Assembly: GCA_011009095.1 (NCBI GenBank)
Contig: VTPC01090411.1
Span: 45,518 to 109,517, forward strand
Source of the DNA: Ignelater luminosus
Taxonomy: Eukaryota > Arthropoda > Insecta > Coleoptera > Elateridae
Direction of reading: 5' to 3'
DNA length: 64,000 bases
The position numbers were made by a program, and so were the translations under genes. Below, in pieces: positions 49,701 through 62,500 of this stretch. How positions within the stretch are numbered: position 1 is the stretch's first letter; the number at the start of each line of letters is the position of its first letter. The notes beneath the pieces were generated by a model. The model had not been told where the DNA came from. It saw only the letters and a list, made by a program, of their open reading frames with translations, and searched no databases.

Positions 49701-52700
49701 CGCAGGAATATTTCTCAGCCGGATCATAGCTTGCTTTGGTACACAAATTCGTGGGTGGGCACACACACATTTAGTGCAGATCCGGATTAACCAGAAATTA
49801 TAGTTACAAACATTAAAAATTTTTAATTTTATATTAATGATTTATCTTTGCCGTTATATTGAATTTAAATGTTAGTTTTTGTAAAGGTCAGTAAACAAGT
49901 TTTAAACAAATAGTTACATAAATGTCTTAATGTTAATGACGCTAATCAACACGCTTTCATTTTTGGAAACAAATCTGTTAAACAAATGAAGATGAATTAC
50001 TTTTTTTTTCTAAATGAAAACTATCTTAAAATTTGGGGTTATGTTGCTTTCATAACTGTTGCACTTCTACTTTTTAAGAAGAATATATTAACCATCATTA
50101 AAACAAATAATTTGACTTGATTATAAATAAGAATCGTTTTTTTATACAGGGTATTCAAAACAAACAGTTTGCTATATCAATAAAATATTTTGTTGTACCA
50201 AACTGTCCGCAAAGCAGAAAGACAGAGCTGTATCCTTAGTTATTTATTCTTGATGAATATAAAATTTTGTTTTCGAACTGCTACCGCAATTTTTGTTGTA
50301 AAGAATTTAGAAAAGTCTGAAACCCAATACGTTACAACCATATTGAGCTTGCTCTTGAACGATGAATGCCAAATATTGTTAGTGCTCTTCTTTTATTCTA
50401 ATCTGAAAATCTATCCATACTAAAAAAATTATCGCGCTCATTTTAGATACGAGAATACATCAATAATGTTCGAAAGACGATGACGTGACTCTAACACTTC
50501 TTGAATTTGATAGCTGAATATGGAACAGAGGCAAAAAATAATTTAATATGGCACGTATCTATTAATCGACGTAGATTAGCTTTATCCATTGCTGTCTTTA
50601 TGAGAACTGTCAAAAGAAAACAAAAAGACTTGGTTTTTGGTGATTTCGGTGATCGGTTAAAGCTACTGTAAGTCAAAATGATTTGTTTCAAGCTCAAAAC
50701 AAACTTTGCCTAACAATGCTAATAGCTCTTTACCTAAAGATACTTTTACATCTCGAATGGCATATTTAATAACATTATAGAAATTCATATTTGTAAGTTC
50801 CTAAATTCTAGACGTACTTTTCTGTACGATCAGTTTAGTGCCACGGAATATCTAAATTCCTCTGTAATGATGATTTGTGGAGAGTACTCAGTAGACTTTG
50901 AATTTATGTTTGCCACGTGGTCGTTCTCACTATGTCTTTCTTTTCAAAACCTTATTACGCATGCATTCCTATTCAGGACACAGAATATAGAATAAATAAT
51001 ATTCTTCAACCTCCTAAGTTACACTTACTATTTGTATTCACAGTATACCAAGGGTGATAAATCAGTTATAGTTTTGACATCAACGGTATTCCTGCGGACA
51101 CTCTCATTTTGGTCAACTTTTCCTTCTGATTATGTCTTAGATTAGCTGACTGGTAGGACGTTGGCGAGATTATCTTTAATCGTTTTTCAGGATGAACCGT
51201 CTCTTCTACTTTTTTGGTGATCCTTATCAAAGCGTTTTTATGTCTACTGTTTGGATAGATTGAGTGGCTATGAAATTGCTATGTTTTGGAAGCTTTGGTC
51301 TTTGTTAACTGCGTGAAATAAGTATATTTGACTCATCTATTCCATATATTTACTTCTACCAAAACTGTACACATTATAAAAAAGAAAGACTTTGCCTACT
51401 CAATCAATTCTTTGACAACTAGCAAATTATACGTACATCAGCAATTTTTTCGTGAAATCTAAAATGATGCTGTCAGTTAAATAAAACTCTGAAGTTGTGT
51501 ATATTTTCTATTTTGTTGTTGTTTATATTGTTATCTCACAAACAGGTTAATTAATTTTGACCATTTTGAGTATATAGACAGGTTCTTAACCTCTATAGAA
51601 AACCAGTGATGAAAACATGAAAAATTGGCTTGAACCTTAGAGGTAAGATTTTAAATCTGGAGTTTTGATATGAAAAATCTCGATGTAAAAAAATAGTTCA
51701 GTCCCAAAGGTAATCGTTCAAAAGAATATGGTAATGCCATAAAAAGAACTTTGGAATCTCGATGCTAGAAAGCGTTAATGGTGTGTATCTTGGAAACTAA
51801 TTTAAGACAGTCATCAAAATGAGCCAACTATTTTAATACCTTATACTGTTGATAAAAAAACAGCAAAATTAATTTTAATGAGGTTATCTATTGTATAGGA
51901 TAATGCAAGAGGTACTGTACATACTCAAGGAGAATTTTCCCAAGGCCATTTCCAATAGAAGAAGAAAGTCAAAACGATCAACTACCAGTTATAAGTACAG
52001 ACGTTTAAAACATAGAACTAATTGTGCAAGTTCTGGAATGTTTAATGGGCAAAAATAATTAAATACAACAAAGACTTGATAGCTAAGAAGAAATAAGGTT
52101 GCATAGATTATACAAATTGTTCAAAGTAACGTCTTTTAATACTTACGAATATACACTTTGCAATGCGATTTAAAACGAACTTAGTAACCGCGCACAAAGG
52201 CTCGTAATTACTTTTGACCTGTTAACACGCTGCATAGTAAAGATTCTACTTCGTATAATAGGCTTTTAATGTGACCTCCTAGCATAAATCAAAGGCAATA
52301 AAATCGAATGATTTAGGTAGCCAAGAACATGGCCTTCTACATCCAATGCCAAAAATATATCATTTGTTGCCTTGCTAATATCGGGATTTATTTCGCAAAG
52401 AATTTGTGTATATAATTCCACCGCTCATTAAAAAAAAATTCATCATCAATGATATTACACCATAGGTTGACCGAAACTCTATTTTGATACTCTCTATGGT
52501 AACACGTGGATTATTATCAAACTAAAATAAGAATTGAGGATATTGTTTGAATATTTATCTAACTAATTAAGGATTTCTTTAAATCTATTAGTAAATGTTT
52601 GGTTGTAATGCATAGTCTTAAGGCTGTAGATGCTAAACTTGTAAATAATACAACATCTCACTGTTTAGTTAAAACCATACGTGCTAATGATTTCGGACTT

Positions 52701-54682
52701 AATCAAGGACAGCGCTCATTGTGTTCTGCTTTTCCAGAGTTTGTCGCACAGCACGTTCAATCCTGATGTACACTCTTAGGAATGAGCTATGTCTTCGTGC
52801 ATATCCCAAGATAGCAGTAAGTGTTTGATGATGAGGCATCCTTCTGTTCTGAGAAAGTCGTTGATACATTCTCACACAAAACCCATATTATATTAATATA
52901 ATTCTTCGTTTAAAGATTGCACAAAAATTTCTGCCGTGGAGTTGATTTAACTCTGTATAAATCTAAACTAGATTGGAATAATCTTTGTTAGATCCACTAA
53001 GAAAAGTTTAAAACTCTATAGAAATCCACGTTTATATTGTGCGGTTATTTTTGAATTCTAAACGATTATTGCAACCTACAGACTCATGTTTACCAGATAT
53101 CTTTTTTATTGGAAATGATCCTCAGGAACGTTCTCCTTGCGTATGTATAGTTCCTTATGCAACAGCCTATATAAGGACCTAATTCTTCAACAATCATGTT
53201 GACTGACGATAGTCCTATCTAGTGAGCTAGCGGATAAAATATGTAAAATGAGTTAGGATCTAATGGATATCATTTAGTAACCAAAAGTAGTGGCTATGGA
53301 CAAACTCATGCTGTATTTTCTCAAGAGAGAACTAGCTAGAGAAGCATAGAGAGATCGTGATTGCATTTCTACAGATATCGAAGTAAATGTGTTTGTCGCC
53401 TAGCAAAAAAAAACTTCCGATGAAGGTCAAACGACAAAATTAGTTTCGGCCAACAACAAAGAGATTAGATAAGTTTCGTCGGACTCCTTTTTTATCAAAA
53501 AAATCTTAGTTTCTTCCCTTGGAACGAGAAGGAATTCTTTCTGTTTTTAATAGTTTACTTATTTTGAACAAATAAAATTGAGTCAGATTTAAATCTTTTT
53601 GACCTAATTTTAAAAGCTACTAAATGCGAAATCAAAACCTTCCAAGAACCTAGATAAGTCATAATCTACTGGTAACTAGCAAGATTCTAATCGTAATACA
53701 AGCTAGATGTCTCTTTTAGATCCTTTAGGTGCGAAAATTTACTGTCCAACTTGAAATTCTTGCGTTATTGCTAATTTAAATTGAACACATTGACCAAGCT
53801 TCAGCAAGAACTAACCGTAGCGTAGCCGTCGCTAAAAACAATTGTTATTTGTATTGATGGGTTTGAATTTACATTGTAAATAGAAGAATTCACTTTAAGA
53901 TTAATAAAGATGTGGCACAACATATGGCAAATCAGGATATAGAACAGAAAGTAATATCAGTAAGAAAAATGATAAAATTAAAGGAAAAAAGATGCGTATA
54001 ATAAGTGAAAATAAAAAAAATCAAAAGTAAAGTAATAAAATAATAGCTAAAAACAGCACCAATGCTTGGTTTAAATACTGTGCCCAAGACCGTAAAATTG
54101 CTATTTGTATCTTTTATTTCCATTTCCTTTCACACTTCATTGTTACGATTTACATAGTTTTGTCACTTCTTATAAACAATGGTAAATGTTAAATAACAAG
54201 ATTAAAATAAAATTACCAAGTGATATTTTTATAAATCTTTTAATGAGTTTTATAATTAAAGGTAATTCCGAATAAAGTTGTTACCTAAGTTACGAAACCT
54301 TCAAATTTATTTCTTGATCGATTATTGTTTTTAGTACAACAAGTTTAAAGCTGCAAATAATCAATAATTGCTTTTATGCATTCAAAATGTTGAGAGGAGT
54401 CGCGTACAAAGAGAATGCATAAGCTCAAAACCAGTTTAGAGATCATTTAACCTATAAATTGACGTGAGATGATTTTCCTTAACGATTGCGAAAATTAATG
54501 TAAGCGAAGTCGGCTTTTAAAGAAATCGAAAGTGTTATTAAATTCCTCTTTTTTGACCTCAAGTCAAATTTTTTAAGCTATAAATTTTTAAGCGATCATT
54601 CCTCTCAGATTATTATGGTTTACTTCTTTTTTTTTACAGGGACGTATTGAGAATGGATTTTTTTCTTTAAATTCTTACTTAC
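34728..54682 (-). other. dac: dac last intron (about 20 kb)
   Basis: Bounded by GTAAGT at 54682-54677 and CAG at 34730-34728. No gene that I can support lies inside. It contains a 45-bp tandem repeat (35111-35343), related old repeats around 41,680-42,760, and several patches with higher GC and complexity (39,115-39,400; 40,560-40,890; 46,080-46,500; 48,960-49,100; 49,500-49,790) that are candidate enhancers. A TATA box followed by a 41-codon ORF lies at 36,903-37,088 on the opposite strand. No long mariner copy is present. Confidence 0.8.
35111..35343 (+). repeat. Degenerate tandem repeat, about 45-bp unit, five copies
   Basis: Units start at about 35111, 35156, 35204, 35238 and 35284, with a sixth beginning at 35329. 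Typical content is tctgtaaaaattagctttt, then ggtggcaaagaag, then gatgatcttcg. The third unit is shortened to about 34 bp. Segments of about 70-80 bp just outside it (34,929-35,010 and 35,353-35,420) also resemble each other, so the array may sit within a larger old duplication. Confidence 0.7.
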
Positions 54683-54940
54683 CGGAATAGTTTTGCCAGA
54701 AAGCTGCCCCGGTGTTCATTAGGTCGATTCCGGAGTAACCCCATGGCTTTGCTTCTTGAGGTGGTGGTTCACGAACACTCTGTCCATAGGCTGTTGTGGG
54801 ACTTTCAACTCTTTCTTTTTCCGGGTGCTCTGTGCGTTCCGTTCTTTCCCTGTCGATCGTGGGATTTTGACTGGACGTCGTATTATTATTCATCGTTTTA
54901 CAATTGGGTCGTTGAGCTTCTGCTTGTTGTGCTATTTTTT
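54683..54940 (-). CDS. dac: dachshund, penultimate coding exon
   Basis: A 258-bp exon between a good acceptor (CTTTTTCAG ending at 54941) and donor (GTAAGTAAG from 54682). It enters and leaves in phase 1. The first codon is completed by the G of the previous exon to give Glu, then KIAQQAEAQRPNC. A highly charged, disordered stretch follows (TIDRERTERTEHPEKERVES), then SPTTAYGQSVREPPPQ, and it ends with the conserved patch WGYSGIDLMNTGAAFWQNYS. That aromatic patch before the last exon recalls fly Dachshund, whose linker is likewise rich in Arg and Glu. Its molecular role is not known to me. The opposite-strand open frame across this exon is a shadow. Confidence 0.85.
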
Positions 54941-55971
54941 CTGAAAAAGGATAACATCATCATAACAATAATGTTTCTATTATCAAGTTATAAATGTTGC
55001 TTCAGTTTCCACCCTTGTGTAAACTTGCTAATTAATATCAAAGTTAAATTCGGGGAAACTTTAAATAATAAAATGTTTCTTAATGAGCCTGTTAGTGCAA
55101 GGCAAATGTCTTGTAATCTGTTGAGATCAATCCTAAGTTAGAGTCCCGCAGGGCAAAAGTGGCAGGGGTTCAATCCCCGACCAGTATACGAAATGATTGA
55201 CAGTTCAAACTAACTGAACCAACACACCCATCCAAACCATACTCGATCGCTTATTATTTTCATATAAATTTCAAAGGGAAATTTATTAAATTAAAATTGA
55301 AATTGCGCAACATTATAATTCTAAAAGTGTTTGGCGCTGATAATGAAGATGTAACGAAATAATGGGCAAGAAGAAATCGTGATGGTACAATTTTTATTTT
55401 TGGTTATTACAATATATTTAATACCCATTCCCTCTAGCAGAAGTAAAACCCTTCTCAACCCATCAATATTGAATATTAACGTGTCAATATTAAAATGCTT
55501 CCTTGTTCTCACACTTTGCACTGTCGATAAAATGAGATGTAATTGCCACATACTTATTTTCCCAAGAACATCAAGCGTGTCAATATGAACCGTGTAGAAA
55601 AATGGGTGCATATGCCCACGCGGCTCGTGTAAGGGAAATATTTTTAATAAAAAGTGGTTTTTTAATTATTGGTTGTTGTCATATTTAGATAGATTGAAAT
55701 ATTAAATAAGATGTTAAAATTACTAACCTAAAAGGTCATGATAGGTAAAAAGCCTCTAGCAGGATTGTTAATTGATTTGTACCAAAACAATTTTTTGGGT
55801 GGGCCTGAAAGTTGCTTTAGAAACGTCAACATTGAATTCTGTTTTTGTAATTATGTGAAAAGGTGTAACATGTGAAGTGTCTGTAATTAGTTACTACCTA
55901 GAGATGATGGAAGTTTTCATAATATTATTGTCTAGACATTAAAACGTGTTGTTTTAGAAAATAAATCTTAC
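54941..55971 (-). other. dac: dac intron, 1,031 bp
   Basis: Joins exons 56115-55972 and 54940-54683 in phase 1. Near 55,160 it holds ggcaggggttcaatccccga, which resembles a tRNA B box missing one base; no A box was found, so it may be a scrap of a tRNA-derived SINE. Otherwise AT-rich with nothing recognised. Confidence 0.8.
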
Positions 55972-56115
55972 CGTTTATAATACGAACTTGATCACTAGCT
56001 CCTGCTGCTTTCAAAGCGTCTTCAAGCTGAATTCGTCGTTTAACTTCTATTTCTATTTGTTCCTGAAGTCGCCGCCGAGCACGTTTTTCTCTTCTCAAAC
56101 GTTTTTGTATTATTG
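55972..56115 (-). CDS. dac: dachshund exon encoding the C-terminal Dach-box coiled coil (DD2)
   Basis: A 144-bp exon after a strong acceptor (TTTCTTTCAG ending at 56116) and before donor GTAAGATT at 55971. It encodes IIQKRLRREKRARRRLQEQ followed by IEIEVKRRIQLEDALKAAG and ASDQVRIIN. This lines up without gaps with the human DACH1 C-terminal domain (IVQKRLKKEKKAKRKLQEAL and onward), the coiled coil that contacts Eyes absent and other partners. Phase 1 at both sides. The earlier part of the coiled coil and the N-terminal Ski/Sno/Dac domain are not found up to base 64,000, so the next upstream intron is longer than 7.8 kb. This exon is the firmest evidence that the locus is dac. Confidence 0.93.
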
Positions 56116-59100
56116 CTGAAAGAAAAAAAAATCAATTTAAAAATCAATTTCCAAAAGTATATAAATGGCAAAAATGAATAATCACAGATAATATTTCGCA
56201 TTACGATTTAAAACCCTCAAAATCAATTGTTTGATCTTGGCATTTAAATGTGCCAGAAAAAAATGCTACACGGTTTTGAGATTGCCATTATTTTAATAAC
56301 TGCAATAAATCAAATTAAGGTCTCTCTAGAAGTCTGAAAATTATAAAATTAACTATTACAAGAATTTATATTCTATGGATTTTGTGTAGTATTAAACTGA
56401 TTTAGTTACTCATTTTCATTGTTTCAGTGACCAATTGCGTTTTATTTTTTCAAAACCTACAGATGTTAGCGTTACAAGCTCACATTTAATAAATTCAAAT
56501 AAAACAGTAATAAATCCTAAAATCCTAAAACCCACACCGTGTTATTAACAAATTGCGATTGGAATCGTAAATCTTTCCTTAATGTTTCCTTATTTGTTAC
56601 TAAACCTAATGGTGAATTATTTATAAAAATGTTAAATTTAGTTCTTTTATGTAATAGTTAAGAGAATTTTAATAATTTTCATATAATGCTACTAGTGAGT
56701 ATTAAGTTGAAATTAACTTGTCGATCTTTATTGTGAAGTGGAAAGATTGGGCCCCAACAAACGTTACGTGACTTCTTAAGGGATACGAAGTAATATCGAT
56801 GATATCTCTATAATAGGAGCACTACTGCAGCGTGTATCATGCATCAACATTAGTGTGTGTCGGGAGTTGAAGTCAAGTCCAGGCGTTTACATATATCGCA
56901 GTCAAGTAATGTATTGATCATAAATCGGCAGCCTTCCATCTTGAGAATAATAATAATAACATGAGAAAGTGAGACAGAGATATTCTTGGACAGGTACCAG
57001 ATAAAGTCGGCATGATATGCAACATTATGCATCGAAACCCGGCATTACCTTTCAAACGGGATTGGCTGCTACGACAATCATTGTAACAACGTCTACGCCA
57101 CTCCCAGTTCTCATTTTTCCAGTTGGACATTTGAAAAACAGGTGTATCAGACCCGCTGTGCCGGTTGTAAACGCCGCTTGACCGACTGAAACTAATGTAC
57201 ATATGTAAATGAAGAATGACTGCGTTGATTATGGTAAATTTTTTAATTTTTGGCAAACGATTCTCTTTTCAACCTTAATTTCGAGTAGAATTTTTTGCTT
57301 CTATTTCTAGCTTTTTTTTATTATGTGTAAATGGGTCGTTGTAAAGATACAGATACATTGGCACATGCCATTTCTCAGATATATCACCCACAAAGAGAGC
57401 GTTATAATGGTTTTCAATCTAGAGTCAAGACACCCCGCAGAGCCCGAGCATTAGGCGGGCCTCACTTCGGGGGGCTCGCGACCCCGGCCCTCGGCTCTAT
57501 TGCAGCAACTAATTATAACACTCATTACCGAAGTTTATTAATCAATGTTCAATACCAATCATAGCCATTGGGTCCGTATTGTTCTGATGATACCCGCCTT
57601 GTCTGTTTTGTAGTGATGGACCTCTACGGGAATATCTTTCACATGATGGGGCATGATTGAAATTGTGATGGCGCTGATGAACTTCATGAGAATATGCCCT
57701 CTTCTCTTGTGCCCTGATTAAATATAAAAGACCTGAGAACGTGCATGACACGTATGAATAATTAGGAACGATGCTAGAAGAAGATTGATCCATCTCAATG
57801 TTATATAACGTTAAATATATCTAATCAAGACTTCATTCAAAATTAGTCATTAATTTCTAACTTGTTTTACTCGAAACTTGGTTTTTTTCTTTAAACTTTT
57901 AATTTCTTTAAATATAATTAGTAGTTATCATTTTTAAAATTCCTTTCATTTTTAACAGAAAACGAAAATTAACAAAAAATTTCTAAAATTGATTTAAAAC
58001 ATCTATATAGACATGTTATAGGAAACACAATTACTATGACCTTTTTACTTATTGTTAGTATTATTTTGGCTTTCAATTTGCTATTTTTGACGTCTTAAAC
58101 GAGACTGGAAATTTCTTTTGATAAAGTCTGCATCACAAAATCAGTTTATGAAAAAATAAAACCAGAACGCAGTGGAAGTACTAAGAAACTATCGGTTCAT
58201 AGTAGTAGAGTCCTAAAAGATTTTTTCAAATCAAAACAAAATTTTAAAGAAAAAGTATAGTAATTTTAAACGGGCATACAGGAAAAATGGGTAAACGCTA
58301 ACTATATGCACATCTTAAAAAGAATGTTAATGATACAAAAACAAGGCTAAAATGATGATAATTAGGTTAACATAACTCAACCGGTTTAGGAATCTTCTGA
58401 CAAATCTTTGCACAAATTGTGCAGTTGAAACCATAGAGTTCAATGGCGAGAGAAAAAAAGAAACTTTGAAGAACTCTGTAACTGATAAATGTCTGGAAGT
58501 CTGTGGCAACCAAGTAGTATTCATATAAAGTACTTGAAGTCATCTCAAGAACTGAGATTTTCTTAATAAGAATGAAACAACCAAAGCGCTATTCTGTTCA
58601 TGGTAGACGGAAGCATTGCCCTATTCTAAACTGCCTATTGTACAGATTTATTTACATCTACAAAGTTTCGCTTTGTCATGGTCAGGTCTATCTTCTTCAG
58701 GCCTACCTATTTTAACCCGTCAAATTACGTCTACCTGTCTTAGAAAGTACTAGAGTGCTGGTATTTTCCCGAAGCACTCCAAGAATTCTTATAAGATGGG
58801 TTTGTAAAGTGAGCAGTGTTTAAAAAACTCTTCCGGATCCGTTGACAGATTGAGCGAATCGTTTCTTTACTCCTAACTCACTTCACCTAAATACCTTCAG
58901 ATACCTAATTATATCAAACTTCAACACATTGCAGATTCACAAGAAGAAATGCATCATTCGTAAGGATCTGTCTAAACACATTATTAACAGAACAGTCAAC
59001 TATCTTAATCTACGTTCTGATGCAGTCTCTTCACTAGCTCAACGTTTGAAATCGTTCCTGTGTTTAGATAATACAACGAAATTAATAGTATTAGATAGAG

Positions 59101-59129
59101 AAGAATAACCTCAGTGTGTCCCACCTTAA

Positions 59130-59209
59130 TTACATAATACTTTACAGGAGTATTCTTCGGTCAAAAACAAGGAAAAAAAGTCCTATTAAACATAAAGTCT
59201 TAAATGCAT
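59130..59209 (+). repeat. Left terminal inverted repeat, about 80 bp
   Basis: Pairs with 59490-59568; about seven mismatches and one indel. Confidence 0.88.
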
Positions 59210-59418
59210 TGCCGCGGCGTTCACCAGGGGGATATTTAAAATTATTAGCTTATTCGGAACCAAGTGTAGACATGAATCACTTACGAAACAAAATTGAAAA
59301 CTCTTTTAAACATGTCAGACAGGGTCCAGGTATTTTTGAACGTATAAGAAATTCTTTTAAGATAAGAATCTGCGCTTGCGTTCAAACAAATGGTGGCCAC
59401 ATTAAACATCTCTTGTAA
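59209..59418 (+). pseudogene. C-terminal remnant of a Tc1/mariner-superfamily transposase
   Basis: Reads LPRRSPGGYLKLLAYSEPS, then DMNHLRNKIENSFKHVRQ and ERIRNSFKIRICACVQTNGG, ending HIKHLL before TAA. The ending, with a basic helix followed by GGHxxHLL, is the common C-terminus of a branch of DDE transposases widespread in insects. Complete relatives have the third catalytic Asp and FFLW between RSP and GYLK; here those roughly ten residues are missing in frame, and everything upstream is gone up to the inverted repeat. There is no start codon belonging to the family, so this is a relic, not a gene. Confidence 0.8.
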
Positions 59419-59489
59419 GAGCTCATTTTAGTAAAATACAAATTCATTCTCATAATTCATGGTATCAAACGTTTTTCTCTCGAAAGCTT

Positions 59490-59568
59490 TGCATTTGAGA
59501 CTATATGTTTATTGGGACTTTTTTGCTTGTTTTTGATCGAAGAACACTCCTGTAAAGTATTATGTAAT
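59490..59568 (-). repeat. Right terminal inverted repeat, about 79 bp
   Basis: Inverted partner of 59130-59209; a TA follows. Confidence 0.88.
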
Positions 59569-62500
59569 TAATATAGGACATCATGTATATTTAGCTTGTC
59601 ACCATCATCAACATCATGTATCTGCATTTTTTATATTTCATTGTCATTACAGTAATCTGTCGCACCTAGATCTATACGTCCCATAATTGAAATCACCGAT
59701 CACACAACGTAGGTTTGCCAAAAAATATTTTCTACAACTTCTTCCAAATGTTTTGTACAGCTGATTTCATTTTGTCCTCATCGCAAACTACCACAGGTTT
59801 ACTTTTCTAAAATATTCAACTGGTTAAAAAAGTAAAAAATGTCTTTTGCTTCTTGTTATCTTATATAATGTGGCTCATAAAATTGGCTTTGCAGGAAGGG
59901 TTCGTATGCTAAAAGATACTTTGTTTGGATTCCAATCGACGTTTCGTGGGATGGCTTCATGATAAACATATAACATCTTCAAACCAAGAAATAGCAGCTT
60001 CCGAGTTTCGTTTCTAAGCCCAATTGGCCCAACTAATAGACTTTTAATACAAAGAAATAACAGCACGGTGAGGAAAGTCGCATAGAAATCACTAGTGTTT
60101 ACTGCCAGTATGGACATCATTGTCATTGAATATGTCAACATGATTACAGAGAAGTCAAGCTTCATAGCAGTGTAACTGCTACAGGTTTAGTGAACCGGTG
60201 TAGAAAAAAAAAGTATTGATAAAAATAATGTAATTTGTTAAATAAAATGCAGAAATTTGGTGCCTTTTAAAGATAAATTTACAAATTTCAAACTATTACA
60301 GGTAGACAGTGTTTTTTCCCAATTAGGTAAAGAAACAGTTTTCTTGAGTTCATCTTCTTCAATTCCTCCGCCCATAACACCAAGACTTTACGAATTCAAT
60401 AAGGCAGACAAATTAACTCTGATTACTTCTAGTAAGACCAAAAGAGCAAATGAGCTTTGAGCTACTGATAGCGTTTGTTTAAATTCACGTTCTAAGCATA
60501 TCCTGCATATTGAAAACCTGGTATTTTTTCTGTTGTGTAGTTTATTGTGCTTTTTAATGGAAACCAGAAAACCATTCAGAAATATCAAAACTTGCAAAGC
60601 TACATACTAATATAGTTAAACACCAAAAGTCAGTTTCGCTATTTAGCAAAGTTCTAATGCCAGTATAAATTTTATGCTAATACGGTATTTACTCAGGACA
60701 GGTATGTGCTGAGGACCATATGTGATGCTTTGGGCATTGATACGAACTAAAGAAATCTTTGAATTCAGCTCATCCACATTTGATTGTTATCTGAACTGAG
60801 CACAAGAAGATCTTAATGTAGTACTAAAGTAAGAATTGGGACAAAGAGCTCAGGATATAAATATTAGCTTTAGAGTCACTTAATATGCAGATTCTTCTTT
60901 AATAGTTTCAAATTGACATTTTAGTAGTTTTCATTCTTTTTTGCGTTTCCTCTGTTGAACATGAAAGCAAAAATAATTTGTTTAAGTTACTAGCAAAAAG
61001 ACAGCTTATTCAGTAGTGTTTAGCATTTTGTACTACAGTAGACAATAAAAACAGTGAACATCTTTCAAGAGACAAACAGTTAACACGAAGGCCCGATAAA
61101 AGCTAAATGGAAAAAAAGTTTGTAAAATGAAGATAACACATAACATAAATTATCCTCCTCTTTACCATTGTGGGTTCCTATAGATCTCAGTGCAAAAAAT
61201 CTAGCAATACCTTAACTCACTTTTGTTAATTTTTTGAGTTAGGGCGTTTTTGCTTTGCAGCAGCTTTGGTCTCCTAGTGTTCGATTATAAAAATTCTAGT
61301 ACACATTTATCAAATTTCTTTACACAAGACCATGTAATGCAACAATATGTAAAAGTGGATCTATCAGTAATTAAAAGAGATTGACCTGCAGGCTAACAGA
61401 AAACAGTTAAGGTAAACCAACAAAAAACTGTCAAAGTAGAAGATAATTGATATTTATAAAAGATTATAAACTCGAAAAGTCGAAATCTAGAGGCTCAAAG
61501 GAATGAAGAACATAAGGCCAAAAAGTTTCCAAGCAGCCTGGGAAAACCGATTAGATGCAAATGGAAACATATTGCATTGACCAAGAACTAACTTCAATAC
61601 AACGTCAGAAACTGAGAGTCCAGCAAGCGCATTTATTGTTAAAAAAGATATAATGAAGCTGTTGCCAAAAACTCCCTACAGAATTAAGCTAGCAATAATG
61701 ACTGACCAAACAGAGAGATACTCATTATGTATTAGTTAGTATTACCATGAGCTTGCATTTGAAGTTAACATCAAGCTTGAAAAAGAAATCGTTTGCTTTG
61801 AAAAACCGAGAGGATGGCTAACAAGATGAAGTTCAACGTGTAACAGATTGGTAGATTTCAAAGAATGCAAGCTGATTTTTTACCTCGCTGAAAAAGGTTT
61901 ACACTTTCAAGGCTGTTATTCTTTTACACCCGCATGCTATTATTAGTATGCAATAGACATTGTCAGACAAAAAACGGCCAAAAACACCTGTTACTTTCAG
62001 TGTGATGACTAAAGAGAAAAACAATAAGTACGATAGGTAGTAGTTCATATAAATGATGTGACAGCGCGTGATAACCAGATAAAAGCAATATTAAAGAGTT
62101 AACTATCAACTTACGACTATAGGATGAAAGAGCATTCTCAAAGTTTTCTAACGAACGTTCAGATATGCTTTCTCCAAAAACACGTCAATATCTCCTTGTT
62201 AGCTCTATTGGAATAATCGATGCTCGATAATTAACTTCTTGTGCTACAATAAAAACCGAAAAGTAATTTATAAAAATAATTCCCATAGAAGTTAGAACGT
62301 TAGAAGTAGTAGTAAAGTTTATCAAGAATATTATTTTCCGGGTTGCTGATTCAATAGAAAAAATTCCATAAATAGAAAGTAATAAAACGAGAGAGCAAAA
62401 GCAATATTTATTTTATACCTGTATCTGGAAAAGAACAGAAATAGAATTGTTATCAGGCTCAGTCAGGAGTGCCATAAATAGGACGATTTAGCAAGAATCC

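Larger units (their letters stand above)
59130..59568 (+). mobile_element. Non-autonomous Tc1/mariner-superfamily deletion derivative
   Basis: A 439-bp element at a TA target (59128-59129 and 59569... read as TA at 59569-59570) with long inverted ends of about 80 bp starting attacataatactttacagg. The ends differ at about seven positions plus one indel. Between them is only the tail of a transposase (59209-59418). It is therefore an internally deleted copy, MITE-like in size, that could move only with enzyme from a complete relative. No complete relative is in this window. Confidence 0.88.

Noticed and set aside
54743-55141. 132-codon plus-strand frame
   Set aside because: It is antisense to the dac exon 54,940-54,683, whose splice sites and protein match are convincing.
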